DNA of 64,000 bases from Streptomyces akebiae (GCF_019599145.1 NZ_CP080647.1:5146001-5210000); one strand, 5' to 3'. Shown: positions 54,713 to 63,498, counted from the first letter of the stretch. The notes: generated by a model not told the origin, from the letters alone. A program made the numbers and translations.

Positions 54713-55660
54713 ATGACGGGAAGCCACAAAAGCAAAACGATCACGCGGCGCCGCGCCCTCGCGGTGACCGGAGGGACGGTTGCCGCCGGCGGTCTGGCGG
54801 TCGCCGGGTACCAGGCGGCGTTCGCGGACGAAACGACGAGCACCGCCGAGGCGACGGCCACGGCCTCCACGACGAGCACCGCCGACGCGTGCATGACGCT
54901 GATGTCGAGCGTCACCGAGGGCCCGTACTACCTGGACGGCGCCCTGGTCCGCAAGGACATCACCGAAGGCAAGAGCGGTGTTCCGCTGACCCTGCGGCTC
55001 ACGGTCGTGGACGCCACCGACGGCTGCACCCCGGTACCCGGCGCGGCCGTGGAGATCTGGCACTGCGACGCCTGGGGCTACTACTCCGGCTACACCACCG
55101 CGAATCCCGGCGGCTCGGCGCCCGCCGAGAGCGAGGACGGTTCGACCGCCGACGACGCCACCTATCTCCGCGGCTATCAGATCGCGAATGCGAACGGAGT
55201 CGTCAAGTTCGAGACCATCTTCCCCGGTTGGTACACCCCGCGCACCTGCCACATCCATGTCAAGGTGCACACCGGCGGCGAGAAGGAGGACGGCACGTAC
55301 GAGGGCGGCAAGGTCAACTACACCGGCCAGTTCTTCTTCGACGACGAGATCGCCCAGCAGGTCTTCACGCTGGAGCCCTACTCCCGGCACACCGGCAGCT
55401 ACACCACCCTCGACGACGACATGGTGTACGACGGTGGCGGCGCCGCCGGCGGCCTGCTCACCCTCGAAGCCGTGAAGAAGGCGAACCCGGCCCGCGGTTA
55501 CAAGGGTTTCCTCACCCTCGGTATCGACCCCGACGCCGAGAACACGGGCGCCGGTAGCGGTAGCGGTAGCGGTGGTGGCGAGGGCGGTACGCCGCCGTCG
55601 GGCGAGCCCCCGACGGACGCCCCGACCGACAGCGCCACGGCCGCCGAGTCGGCCTCGTAG
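54713..55660 (+). CDS. Tat-exported intradiol ring-cleavage dioxygenase family protein
   Basis: 315 residues. Twin-arginine signal TRRRALAVTGGTVAAGG, then an intradiol dioxygenase domain with the Fe(III) ligands visible: Tyr in TEGPYYLDG, Tyr in GWYTPRTC and His-x-His in CHIHVKVH. The C-terminus is a Gly/Ser- then Pro/Thr-rich tail. Exported members act on catechols from lignin or plant phenols outside the cell. ATG 54713 is well placed before the Tat motif. The next gene starts 9 bp downstream. Confidence 0.93.
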   Translation: MTGSHKSKTITRRRALAVTGGTVAAGGLAVAGYQAAFADETTSTAEATATASTTSTADACMTLMSSVTEGPYYLDGALVRKDITEGKSGVPLTLRLTVVDATDGCTPVPGAAVEIWHCDAWGYYSGYTTANPGGSAPAESEDGSTADDATYLRGYQIANANGVVKFETIFPGWYTPRTCHIHVKVHTGGEKEDGTYEGGKVNYTGQFFFDDEIAQQVFTLEPYSRHTGSYTTLDDDMVYDGGGAAGGLLTLEAVKKANPARGYKGFLTLGIDPDAENTGAGSGSGSGGGEGGTPPSGEPPTDAPTDSATAAESAS

Positions 55661-55669
55661 GGTACGGCC

Positions 55670-56503
55670 ATGAGCAGCCGCGAGGACGAGACGCTCGCGT
55701 GGGCCGCGGTGGCCGCGCTGACCCGGCAGTTGGAACTCATGCCCAAGCCCGGCCTGCCCGACCCGCGCGATCTCGGCGCCCGGATCACCCGGCAGGACCA
55801 CCGTGCCCTTCGCTGGTCGGCGAAGGCGCTGGTGCCCGGCCTCACGGCGATGGCGGCCTGCGCCCGCCGCAACGGTGCGGCGACGCCCGAACTCCGGGCC
55901 GAACTCGGGGCGATCGGCCGCTGCACCGAACACTCGACGCGGCTCGCCGGGGGCGGCCACCGGGGCGCCACCTGGGTGCTCGGGCTCCTGGTCGCCGCGG
56001 CGGCCATGGACCCCGGGGCGCGGGGGCGTGAACTGGCCGCCACCGCGAAGAAGATCGCCGCGCATCCCGACCGGCGCGCGCTGCGGCGGCCGTCCCGGGG
56101 GTCGTCGGTCTCCGCCAAGTACGGGGCTGCCGGGGCCCGGGGCGAGGCGCGGGCCGGATTCCCCCATGTGCGGCGGGCGTTGGACGTACTCGCGAAGGCC
56201 CGCACGGCGGGGACGCCGGAGACGGACGCCCGGCTCGACGCGCTGCTCACGGTCATGTCGACGCTGCAGGACACCGAGTTGCTGTACACCGCCGGTCCGC
56301 ACGGGCTGCGGCATGTGCAGGCGGGGGCGCGGGGGGTGATCGACGCGGGCGGTACGGGCTCGGCGGCGGGGCGAGCGGCTCTGGCCGCGTTCGACGTGGA
56401 TCTTCAGGAGCGGGGGTGGAGTCCGCGGGGGAGTGGGTCGTTGCTGGCCGGCGCGTTGTTCGTGGACGCGCTGCCTGTCACCGTCGCGGGGGTTCCCGCC
56501 TAG
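55670..56503 (+). CDS. CitG/MdcB-like triphosphoribosyl-dephospho-CoA synthase family protein
   Basis: 277 residues. Resembles the family that makes the prosthetic-group precursor of citrate lyase and malonate decarboxylase: ELMPKPGLPDPRD, GGGHRGATWVLG, SSVSAKYGAAGARGEARAGFP and DTELLYTAGPHGL correspond to its conserved blocks. No citrate lyase or malonate decarboxylase genes are present here, so the substrate or role may have changed. Cotranscribed with the dioxygenase gene. Convergent with aminopeptidase P. Confidence 0.82.
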   Translation: MSSREDETLAWAAVAALTRQLELMPKPGLPDPRDLGARITRQDHRALRWSAKALVPGLTAMAACARRNGAATPELRAELGAIGRCTEHSTRLAGGGHRGATWVLGLLVAAAAMDPGARGRELAATAKKIAAHPDRRALRRPSRGSSVSAKYGAAGARGEARAGFPHVRRALDVLAKARTAGTPETDARLDALLTVMSTLQDTELLYTAGPHGLRHVQAGARGVIDAGGTGSAAGRAALAAFDVDLQERGWSPRGSGSLLAGALFVDALPVTVAGVPA

Positions 56504-56570
56504 GGTTTTCCGCCCCCGCCGCCCTTACCCGTCCCCTCCTCAAAGTGCTGCCCTCAAGGGGTTGTTTTCA

Positions 56571-56688
56571 AGGGGCTGCGCCCCTTTGACCCCCAGGTGC
56601 CGGTCCGGTGGGGCTTCTCGCGCAGTTCCCCGCGCCCCGAAAAAAGCGGGGCTGCGCCCCTGCCTTTTTGGCCCAGCCCCACCGGACC
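56571..56688. repeat. Large stem-loop / dispersed Streptomyces intergenic element
   Basis: Arms 56602-56615 and 56675-56688 are a perfect 14-bp inverted repeat (GGTCCGGTGGGGCT / AGCCCCACCGGACC). Inside are CGCGCAGTTCCCCGCGCCCC (56619-56638) and two GGGGCTGCGCCCC palindromes (one just outside at 56573-56585, one at 56647-56660). I recognise the CGCGCAGTTCCCCGCG string as common between Streptomyces genes. It lies between two convergent genes and probably terminates both. Confidence 0.8.
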
Positions 56689-56710
56689 CGCAGCCGGACA
56701 GCCGGCCCAC

Positions 56711-58201
56711 TCAGCCCCGCGAACCCCTCAACGAGGCCATCCACAGCTCGATCTCGTCCGACCGACGAGGCAGGCCGGCGCTCAGGTTGCGGTTGCCGTC
56801 GTCCGTCACCAGGATGTCGTCCTCGATGCGGACGCCGATGCCCCGGTACTCCTCGGGGACGGTGAGGTCGTCGGCCTGGAAGTAGAGGCCGGGCTCGACG
56901 GTCAGGACCATCCCCGGCTCCAGGGTCCCGTCGACATACGACTCGACGCGCGCGGCGGCGCAGTCGTGGACGTCCATGCCGAGCATGTGCCCGGTGCCGT
57001 GGAGGGTCCAGCGGCGCTGGAGTCCCAGCTCCAGGACCCGCTCCACGGGGCCCTCGACGAGCCCCCACTCGACCAGCCGCTCGGCCAGGACGTGCTGCGC
57101 GGCGTCGTGGAAGTCGCGGTACTTGCCGCCGGGCCGCACGGCGGCGATACCGGCTTCCTGGGCGTCGTACACGGCGTCGTAGATCTTCTTCTGGATCTCG
57201 CTGAACGTGCCGTTGATCGGCAGGGTCCGGGTCACGTCGGCCGTGTAGTACGTGTGCGTCTCGACCCCCGCGTCCAGCAGCAGGAGGTCGCCGGAGCGGA
57301 CCGGACCGTCGTTGCGGACCCAGTGCAGGGTGGTGGCGTGCGGGCCGGCGGCGCAGATGGAGCCGTAGCCGACATCGTTGCCCTCGACCCGGGCACGGAG
57401 GAAGAACGTTCCCTCGATGTAGCGCTCCGACGTCGCCTCGGCCTTGTCCAGCACCCGTACGACGTCCTCGAAGCCGCGCACGGTCGAGTCGACCGCCTTC
57501 TGCAGCTCGCCGATCTCGAACTCGTCCTTGACGAGCCGGGCCTCGGACAGGAAGACCCGCAGCTCCTCGTCGCGCTCGGCGGTGACCTTGTCGGTGAGGG
57601 CCGCCTCGATGCCGGCGTCGTGGCCGCGGACGACCCGGACCGGGCCGGTGGCCTCGCGCAGCTTGTCGGCCAGCTCGCGCACGTCGGCGGCGGGGATGCC
57701 GTACAGCTCCGCCGACTCGGTCAGCGAGTGGCGTCGGCCGACCCACAGCTCGCCCTGGCCGGAGAGCCAGAACTCGCCGTTCTCCCGGTCGGAGCGCGGC
57801 AGCAGGTAGATCGTCGCGTCGTGGCCCTCGCCCGAGCCCGAGGGCTCCAGGACGAGCACGCCGTCCTCCGTCTGGTTGCCGGTGAGGTACGCGTACTCGA
57901 CCGACGCCCGGAAGGGGTACTCGGTGTCGTTCGAGCGGGTCTTCAGGTTCCCCGAGGGGATCACCAGGCGGTCGCCCGGGAAGCGCGCGGAGAGCGCGGC
58001 ACGGCGGGCGGCGGTCTCGGCGGCCTGGGCGATCGGCTCCAGACCGTGCAGCTCGGTGTCGGCCCAGCCCGACTTCATGCTCTCGGCCAGCTCGTCGGAC
58101 ACGCCCGGGTACAGGCCGTTCTTGCGCTGCTTGATGGGCTCCTCGGCTTCGGTCGCCTCGGTCTCCGGGGTCGCCGGCTCGAGCTCGTCCGCCACGGTCA
58201 T
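56711..58201 (-). CDS. Xaa-Pro aminopeptidase (aminopeptidase P family)
   Basis: 496 residues; M24B metallopeptidase that removes N-terminal residues before proline. Metal ligands are visible in order: LDAGVETHTYYTADVTRT (two Asp), HGTGHMLGMDVHD (His), TVEPGLYF (Glu) and GVRIEDDILV (Glu). An N-terminal domain (residues ~60-230) precedes the pita-bread domain. ATG 58201 has CCTAGGAGG upstream. Cytoplasmic; isolated gene. Confidence 0.95.
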   Translation of the reverse strand: MTVADELEPATPETEATEAEEPIKQRKNGLYPGVSDELAESMKSGWADTELHGLEPIAQAAETAARRAALSARFPGDRLVIPSGNLKTRSNDTEYPFRASVEYAYLTGNQTEDGVLVLEPSGSGEGHDATIYLLPRSDRENGEFWLSGQGELWVGRRHSLTESAELYGIPAADVRELADKLREATGPVRVVRGHDAGIEAALTDKVTAERDEELRVFLSEARLVKDEFEIGELQKAVDSTVRGFEDVVRVLDKAEATSERYIEGTFFLRARVEGNDVGYGSICAAGPHATTLHWVRNDGPVRSGDLLLLDAGVETHTYYTADVTRTLPINGTFSEIQKKIYDAVYDAQEAGIAAVRPGGKYRDFHDAAQHVLAERLVEWGLVEGPVERVLELGLQRRWTLHGTGHMLGMDVHDCAAARVESYVDGTLEPGMVLTVEPGLYFQADDLTVPEEYRGIGVRIEDDILVTDDGNRNLSAGLPRRSDEIELWMASLRGSRG

Positions 58202-58559
58202 CCTCCTAGGTACGGCACTGGACCCCGTCCATCGTACGGTCGCACCGGAGACGCCGAAGGGCGTGTGACCGCCTCTCACAAGGGGTCACCGCCCCCTCAC
58301 GGGAAGCAGCCAAAGGGACCGTCCGGCACCCGACGCGCACGCCCCCGCGCCGCCCGCCGCCCGGCCTGCGGTGCGCCTCGCCCAGAACGCGGTCGGTGTA
58401 CGGCATGCAGCGCCACGATGCTCGTCGCTCGTCGCCCGTCGCCCGTCGCCCGTCTTCCGTCTTCCGTCGTGCGTCGTCTGCCGTCTGTCACACGAAGCCC
58501 GTCGCGGACGCGCAACGCGGAACCCGTCGGGGCGCAACGCCGCCGCTGGCCGCGTCCGC
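58202..58559. other. 358-bp intergenic region with heptamer repeat
   Basis: No gene. It contains the promoter of the aminopeptidase gene at the left and the heptamer array at 58420-58475 at the right, which also creates spurious frames of the GRRATGDGRR type. Confidence 0.7.
58420..58475 (+). repeat. Eight tandem 7-bp units (NNNCGTC)
   Basis: Units in order: GCTCGTC, GCTCGTC, GCCCGTC, GCCCGTC, GCCCGTC, TTCCGTC, TTCCGTC, GTGCGTC. The constant core is CGTC every 7 bp. It lies downstream of the minus-strand PP2C gene. Confidence 0.92.
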
Positions 58560-60083
58560 CTACTCGAACCGCGCCGCCAGCACCACGACGTCCTCCGCGC
58601 CGTGTGCTTCGTCGAGGCCGTCCGGGAGCATCGTGTGGAGGATGTGGTCGGCGAGGGCGCCGGGGTCGGTGCGCAGCGCCCGGGGGACGCCGGCGGCGGC
58701 CGCGTGGAGGCGGGTGAAGGCGCGGTCGACGGGCTCGCCGGTGCGCTGGAGGAGGCCGTCGGTGTAGAGCAGGACGGTTTCTCCTGGTTCGGCGGTCAGC
58801 TCGACGCTGGGCGCCTCCCAGCAGGCGAGCATGCCGAGTGGCGCGGACAGGGACGTCTCCACGTACTCCGTGCGCCGCTCGCCGATCACCAGCGGCGGAC
58901 TGTGTCCGGCACCGGCCAGGGTGATCTTGCGCAGCGCGGGTTCGACGTAGGCGAAGAGCGCGGTGGCGGAGCGGGCCGGTTCGGTGAGCCGCAGGAGCAG
59001 CTCCAGATCGGAGAGGACGGCGACGGGGTCCTCCCCCTCCATCACGGCGTAGGCGCGCAGCGAGGCCCGCAGTCGTCCCATCGCGGCAACCGCGCTGGGT
59101 CCCGACCCCGTGACCGCGCCGACCGCGAGGCCGAGCGCGGCATCCGGCAGCGGCAGCGCGTCGTACCAGTCGCCACCGCCGCGCGGCCCTGTGCGGTGCC
59201 GGGCCGCGAGCTGGACACCGGAGACACGGGGCAGCCGGGAGGGCAGCAGCTCCTCGGCGATGGTCGCCATGGACGCGCGGGTGCGCTCGACCTCGACGAG
59301 CCGTGCCAGGTGCTCGGCGGCGTAGCGCGCGTACAGCCCGACGAGATGCCGCTGCCGCTCCACCGGCTCCGCGGGCTCGTCGTACAGCCAGACGGCGGCG
59401 CCGAGCCGCCCGGCCTTCTCCGTGGACAGAGGGCGCGCGTAGCTCGCCGCGTACCCGAGCCGGGCCGCGACCTCGCGGTGGCGGGGGTCGAGACCGTCCT
59501 CGGCGAACAGGTCGGGCTGGGCGATCTCGCCGTCGCCGCCGGGCAGTCCGTCGAGGATGCGGCCGTACGGCAGGGAGCTGCGGGGCACGGTCTCGATGTG
59601 CCCGAGATCGGCGCGGCCGAGACCGAGGCCGATGGTGGTGTCCGGGCCGAGTCCGTCGGCCGGTTCCAGGACGACGAGACCCCGGCGGGCGCCGACGAGA
59701 GCGGCTCCGGCGTGCAGGAGTTCCGTCAGCGCGCTGTCGAGTGAGTCCGTGCGGGTCAGGCGTTCGGTGAGTTCGTGCAGCGTCGTGAGGTCCGAGACCC
59801 AGCCCGCGAGTCTGTCCTGGAGCACGGCTCCCGGGCCGGTGGCCGGTCCCGTGGCGGAAGGGGCCGATGAGGTGCTCGGGGTGACGGGCGCGGGCGCGAC
59901 AGTGTGTGCGGGGGAGGGAACCGTTGAATCGATTCCAGCCACTTTCGGAGGGTGAGGGGCGTTCATGGTTTCCGGCTTTCCGACCGGTGCGTATTGCTCA
60001 AAAGCATCGCAAACCCCCATGTCATTCTGCGCCGCTAGCAGTGTCTCCACATGTACACGCACTCGTGAGGAGATGTCCAGCAT
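58560..60083 (-). CDS. PP2C (SpoIIE-type) serine/threonine phosphatase with GAF-like domain
   Basis: About 507 residues. A GAF-like sensor region (LTTLHELTERLTRTDSLDSALTELL onwards, ~residues 95-250) precedes a SpoIIE-type PP2C domain with GGGDWYDALPL, AVGAVTGSGPSAVAAMG and ETVLLYTDGLLQ. In the canonical family GDVxGxG and ED carry metal-binding Asp; here the first is AVGAVTGSG, so one Asp is missing. It may dephosphorylate anti-sigma-factor antagonists. ATG 60083 (MLDISSRVRVHVETLL) was preferred to 60110. Confidence 0.85.
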   Translation of the reverse strand: MLDISSRVRVHVETLLAAQNDMGVCDAFEQYAPVGKPETMNAPHPPKVAGIDSTVPSPAHTVAPAPVTPSTSSAPSATGPATGPGAVLQDRLAGWVSDLTTLHELTERLTRTDSLDSALTELLHAGAALVGARRGLVVLEPADGLGPDTTIGLGLGRADLGHIETVPRSSLPYGRILDGLPGGDGEIAQPDLFAEDGLDPRHREVAARLGYAASYARPLSTEKAGRLGAAVWLYDEPAEPVERQRHLVGLYARYAAEHLARLVEVERTRASMATIAEELLPSRLPRVSGVQLAARHRTGPRGGGDWYDALPLPDAALGLAVGAVTGSGPSAVAAMGRLRASLRAYAVMEGEDPVAVLSDLELLLRLTEPARSATALFAYVEPALRKITLAGAGHSPPLVIGERRTEYVETSLSAPLGMLACWEAPSVELTAEPGETVLLYTDGLLQRTGEPVDRAFTRLHAAAAGVPRALRTDPGALADHILHTMLPDGLDEAHGAEDVVVLAARFE

Positions 60084-60596
60084 TGTCCTGCTGGGATATC
60101 TGGTGTCCATGAGGCGCTGTTGGACTGCTGTCGGCTTCTTGTCCAGTCCTTTGAAGAAAGCTAAGTTGGCCTAAAAGTGTTGTGGTGAACGGTGTACTGA
60201 GGTCGACTGGCCTTGTTCAACAGAGCGTCACAGCGGTCGTGATGGGTACGTACCCGGTGAAGACCAGGGGCGGCGGAGGCCACCCGGAACCTGGCGACGG
60301 ACCCGGGCGTCCTATCCACCGACGACCGAGCCCCATCCTCCCGTGGCGGAGGCGGCGAGCACATGCGGGACAGCAAAACGCCAGGCGCCGCCACCCCTAC
60401 GCCATGCCCATGCTTTTGACAGACGCAAGTCGACGCAAGCGATGGACGCGGACGTAACCGAGCTCGGCCCGCAGGGGTTCCCCTTGTCCGCGACAGGGGT
60501 GTGATGCGCCAGCAGGTACGCACAGTGCAGTGAACGACACATGTTGTGATGTGACCCACGGTGTTGCCATGCGTGCAACGGAAAGGACGAGCGCTC
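60084..60596. other. 513-bp divergent intergenic region
   Basis: No convincing gene. Divergent promoters for the PP2C gene and the primase-like gene must lie here. The strip 60140-60200 is AT-rich for this genome. No recognisable operator or RNA element was found. Confidence 0.6.
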
Positions 60597-61262
60597 ATGC
60601 GCGAGATCCCCGGAAAGCGACGCAGGCTCCTGTCCAAGCGCAACGGCGGGAGGCCCGAGCTTCTTGAGCAGGCCCTGACGTTCGCGACGGAATGGCAGTG
60701 GCCCGTACTCCCGGGGGTGGCGCCGGACCCGCAGGGCCGTGCCCGCTGCGCCTGCCCGGACCCGGAGTGCGTGGTGCCCGGCGCTCACCCCTTCGACCCC
60801 GGCCTGCTGGCCGCCACCACCGACGAGCGCATGGTCCGCTGGTGGTGGACCAATCGGCCGACCGCGCCGATCGTGCTGGCCACCGGAGGCACCGCCCCCT
60901 GCGCCGTGAGCCTGCCGGCCCTGGCCGCCTCGCGCGCCCTCGCCGCCCTCGACCGCACCGGCATGCGCCTCGGCCCCGTCGTCGCGGCCCCGCACCGCTG
61001 GGCGATCCTCGTCGCGCCGTACTCCATGGAGCAGTTGGGCGAGCTGCTCTACGCCAAGGACTTCGTCCCCGGCTCCCTCCGGTTCCACAGCCAGGGCGGC
61101 TATCTCGCCCTGCCCCCCTCCGAGACCGGGCACGGCCTGGTCCGCTGGGAGCGGGCACCACTGCCTGGTTCGGCCGCGCCCTGGGTGCCCGACGTCGAGG
61201 CGGTCGTGGACGCCGTCGTCGACGCCCTCACTCGTACGGGTGTGAGCGCGCCCGAGTTCTGA
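60597..61262 (+). CDS. Primase/polymerase-like protein with degenerate active site
   Basis: 221 residues resembling the N-terminal Prim-Pol domain: WQWPVLPGVAPDPQGR, a Cys pair (CACPDPEC), AHPFDPGLLAATTDERMVRWWW and PTAPIVLATGG. The position where active enzymes have the metal-binding DxD (VLDVD-like) reads CAVSLPALAA, without acidic residues, so catalysis is doubtful. ATG 60597 follows GGAAAGGACG. A non-catalytic regulatory role is possible. Confidence 0.8.
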   Translation: MREIPGKRRRLLSKRNGGRPELLEQALTFATEWQWPVLPGVAPDPQGRARCACPDPECVVPGAHPFDPGLLAATTDERMVRWWWTNRPTAPIVLATGGTAPCAVSLPALAASRALAALDRTGMRLGPVVAAPHRWAILVAPYSMEQLGELLYAKDFVPGSLRFHSQGGYLALPPSETGHGLVRWERAPLPGSAAPWVPDVEAVVDAVVDALTRTGVSAPEF

Positions 61263-61317
61263 GCCCGCCCGGCGCGCGCGGGGCCGGGCGCCCCCGGTCG
61301 GTCGTTATCTTCCGCAC

Positions 61318-62169
61318 ATGCAGCGTCTTCCCGGGGGCCACGGGGCCCCGTCGCGCGGCCGTCACAGTGCTCCCCCGCCCCGGAGCCGCAGAGCATCCGC
61401 GTCGGCGCGCGGCGGGCCTGATCCGCGTCGGCTCCGTCTCGCGGGACTGACCGTCGCGGTCGCGGTCGCCCTCGGTCTCCCCCTCGTCGCTTCCGCCGGC
61501 CCGCTCGGCGACCTTCCCACGACCGAGCGCGCCTCCACGACCGAGCGCGCCTCCACGACCGAGCGTGCTGCCATTCCCGAGCGGGCACTCACCTCCGAAC
61601 TGGGGCGTGCCGCCGGGCGCGTCGGCGACACCACCGGCCTCGGCTCCCTGGGCGGCGACGGGGACGCCGGGCGCGCGGACGAATCCGGCGGGGACGTCGA
61701 GAAGTCCGCCGACCGCGCCGATCAGAAGGCGGGCGGTGCCGGCGGGCCGGACGCGAGGGGCGCGGACGACGCCGAGGCCGACGCCCCGGACGACGCCCAG
61801 GGTTCCTCGCGGCTGCTCGGCCTCGGACTCGCCACCGCCGCCCGCTGCGGTCCCGACCTCACCTCCCCCGACGGCATCGAGGCGCAGACGTGTGTCCTCA
61901 CCCAGGGCGACCGGACCTGGGCCCGCACCTACTACCGCAACGCCACCGGACGTGAACTGAGTTCGGTTCTCAGCATGATGGCGCCCGGCGGGCACACCGT
62001 ACGGATCCACTGCGCCGTGGGCGCGCACGACGAGCCGGGTGTGTGCGAGACACCGAGGGGGCGTACGCGGGGCGGGACGGGGGCGTACACGGCCGTCGCG
62101 GAGTTCGCGGCACCGGACGGCGAGGGACCGCTGTTGCTGCGTTCAGGGAGCAACTCGGGCCACTCGTAG
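61318..62169 (+). CDS. Secreted hypothetical protein with a TTERAS repeat
   Basis: 283 residues. Residues ~40-60 form a signal or anchor helix (LRLAGLTVAVAVALGLPLVASA) after a basic ~38-residue lead. A low-complexity region follows with three tandem TTERAS/A units, then a Gly/Asp/Ala-rich linker and a folded C-terminal domain (residues ~165-283) with paired Cys (CGPDLTSPDG, CVLTQG, CAVGAHDEPGVCE). No family recognised. It is exported or membrane-anchored by sequence. A hairpin terminator follows. Confidence 0.72.
   Translation: MQRLPGGHGAPSRGRHSAPPPRSRRASASARGGPDPRRLRLAGLTVAVAVALGLPLVASAGPLGDLPTTERASTTERASTTERAAIPERALTSELGRAAGRVGDTTGLGSLGGDGDAGRADESGGDVEKSADRADQKAGGAGGPDARGADDAEADAPDDAQGSSRLLGLGLATAARCGPDLTSPDGIEAQTCVLTQGDRTWARTYYRNATGRELSSVLSMMAPGGHTVRIHCAVGAHDEPGVCETPRGRTRGGTGAYTAVAEFAAPDGEGPLLLRSGSNSGHS
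61519..61572 (+). repeat. Three tandem 18-bp coding repeats
   Basis: Copies at 61519-61536, 61537-61554 (identical: ACGACCGAGCGCGCCTCC) and 61555-61572 (three changes) encode TTERAS, TTERAS and TTERAA within the secreted hypothetical protein. Confidence 0.92.
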
Positions 62170-62232
62170 GGGCGTTGACGCCGAGGGCGTATCCGCCCAG
62201 TGGGGCCGCTCCGGAACCCGGGCATGAAAAGA

Positions 62233-62270
62233 CCCGGTTGCTGGCGACGGGGGATGCACCAGCAACCGGG
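62233..62270 (+). terminator. 12-bp hairpin after the secreted-protein gene
   Basis: CCCGGTTGCTGG (62233-62244) and CCAGCAACCGGG (62259-62270), perfect stem with a 14-nt loop, 64 bp after the stop codon. It lies between convergent genes and may serve both. Confidence 0.78.
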
Positions 62271-62302
62271 CTAATGGAACCGTAACAAGAGATCGGCGCT
62301 TC

Positions 62303-62338
62303 GCAAATTCGATCTCGGCTATTCGGACACGAATTTGC
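62303..62338. terminator. AT-richer inverted repeat between convergent genes
   Basis: GCAAATTCG (62303-62311) and CGAATTTGC (62330-62338), 18-nt loop. Likely a terminator for the minus-strand DUF5926 gene, although its AT-rich stem is unusual here. Confidence 0.45.
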
Positions 62339-62424
62339 CTGTCACGTAGGGGAGTTGTGACAGGAGTCACCACACTTCGAACGCACTCGGTCGCCCGGCC
62401 GCCCCCTCGGCGCGGGAACGGACG

Positions 62425-63414
62425 TCAGCTCAGCGTGACCTGCCGGTTGGTGAGACCACCGCGCGCCCGACGCTCTTCCGGCGTGAGCGGGGACTCGTCG
62501 GCCAGGGCACCGGCGAGCCGCTCGGCGAACTCGGCCGCCGGCTTCTCGATGTCGTCCGCGCCCACCCCGCTGGGGAGGTCCCAGACCGGCACGGTGAGGC
62601 CGTGAGCACGGAAGGAGCCCACGAGGCGGGTGCCCTCGCCGAGGCTCGAACGCCCCGCCGCGTGCAGCCGGGCGAGCGCGTCCAGAAGCCGCTCCTCGGC
62701 GTGCGGCATGACCCAGCGCAGGTGGTTCTTCTCCGGGGTCTCGCACCAGTAGGCCGCGTCGACGCCCGCGAGCTTCACCGTCGGGATCGCCGCGGAGTTG
62801 GCGCGCTCCAGGGAGGCGGCCACCTCCGGAGTCGTGTTCTCCGTGTCCGGGACCCAGAACTCGAAGCCCGTGTGCACAACTGGCTCGAACTCACCTTCGG
62901 GGTCGAGCAGGTCCTGCAGGCGCGGACCGTCGGCCGGAGCGCGCCGGCCCTGAACCGGAGTGCCCGGTTCGGCGACGAGGGCGCGCTGCAGGGTGTCGGC
63001 GAGGTCGCGGCTGATGTCACCGGAGGCGGTGTCGTTCTGCAGACCGAGCAGGACCGAGCCGTCGTCGCGGCGCAGCGCGGGCCACGCCATGGGCAGGACG
63101 GTGGCGAGCGTCACCGACGGGACCCCTTCGGGGAGCGCGTCCTTGAGCTTCAGCTCGACGGTCGCGGCGGGCACCAGCTCGCGCAGCGCGATCCAGTCGC
63201 CCTCGCCGGGCAGGCCCTCGAAGGGGCGCTGCACCAGCTCGGTCACGGCCTGGGCGGCGGCCCGGCCGTGGCAGGCCTTGTAGCGGCGGCCGCTGCCGCA
63301 GGGGCATTGCTCGCGCGCGCCGACAACCGGAACCTGCCCATCGGCGCCTGCGGCGCCGACTCCGCCGGTGCCCTGCGGGCGCTTGGCCTTCGTGTGGGGT
63401 CGCTTCTTGGCCAT
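62425..63414 (-). CDS. SEC-C motif protein, DUF5926-like
   Basis: 329 residues. The N-terminus is basic (MAKKRPHTKAKRPQGTGG), followed by a SEC-C zinc motif CPCGSGRRYKACHG (~residues 36-49), the same metal-binding element found at the end of SecA. The rest is a conserved actinobacterial domain without known function (WIALRELVPAATVELKL, CETPEKNHLRWVMPHAEERLLDALARLH). ATG 63414 is the start; the open frame upstream is non-coding. Confidence 0.85.
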   Translation of the reverse strand: MAKKRPHTKAKRPQGTGGVGAAGADGQVPVVGAREQCPCGSGRRYKACHGRAAAQAVTELVQRPFEGLPGEGDWIALRELVPAATVELKLKDALPEGVPSVTLATVLPMAWPALRRDDGSVLLGLQNDTASGDISRDLADTLQRALVAEPGTPVQGRRAPADGPRLQDLLDPEGEFEPVVHTGFEFWVPDTENTTPEVAASLERANSAAIPTVKLAGVDAAYWCETPEKNHLRWVMPHAEERLLDALARLHAAGRSSLGEGTRLVGSFRAHGLTVPVWDLPSGVGADDIEKPAAEFAERLAGALADESPLTPEERRARGGLTNRQVTLS

Positions 63415-63489
63415 CGTGGGTGTCTCCCGATCACGGCTCGTCTCGTACCCGCGCGAGCCTAGTCGCTCGTACGACGCCCGACGGGACCC

Positions 63490-63498
63490 TGTGGACAA
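63490..63498 (-). other. DnaA box TTGTCCACA (minus strand)
   Basis: TGTGGACAA, perfect consensus, isolated, 76 bp upstream of the SEC-C gene start codon. Confidence 0.6.

Noticed and set aside
62233..62338. c-di-AMP (ydaO-type) or other riboswitch
   Set aside because: Two hairpins are present, but the region lies between the 3' ends of convergent genes, so it cannot be a 5' leader; terminators fit better.
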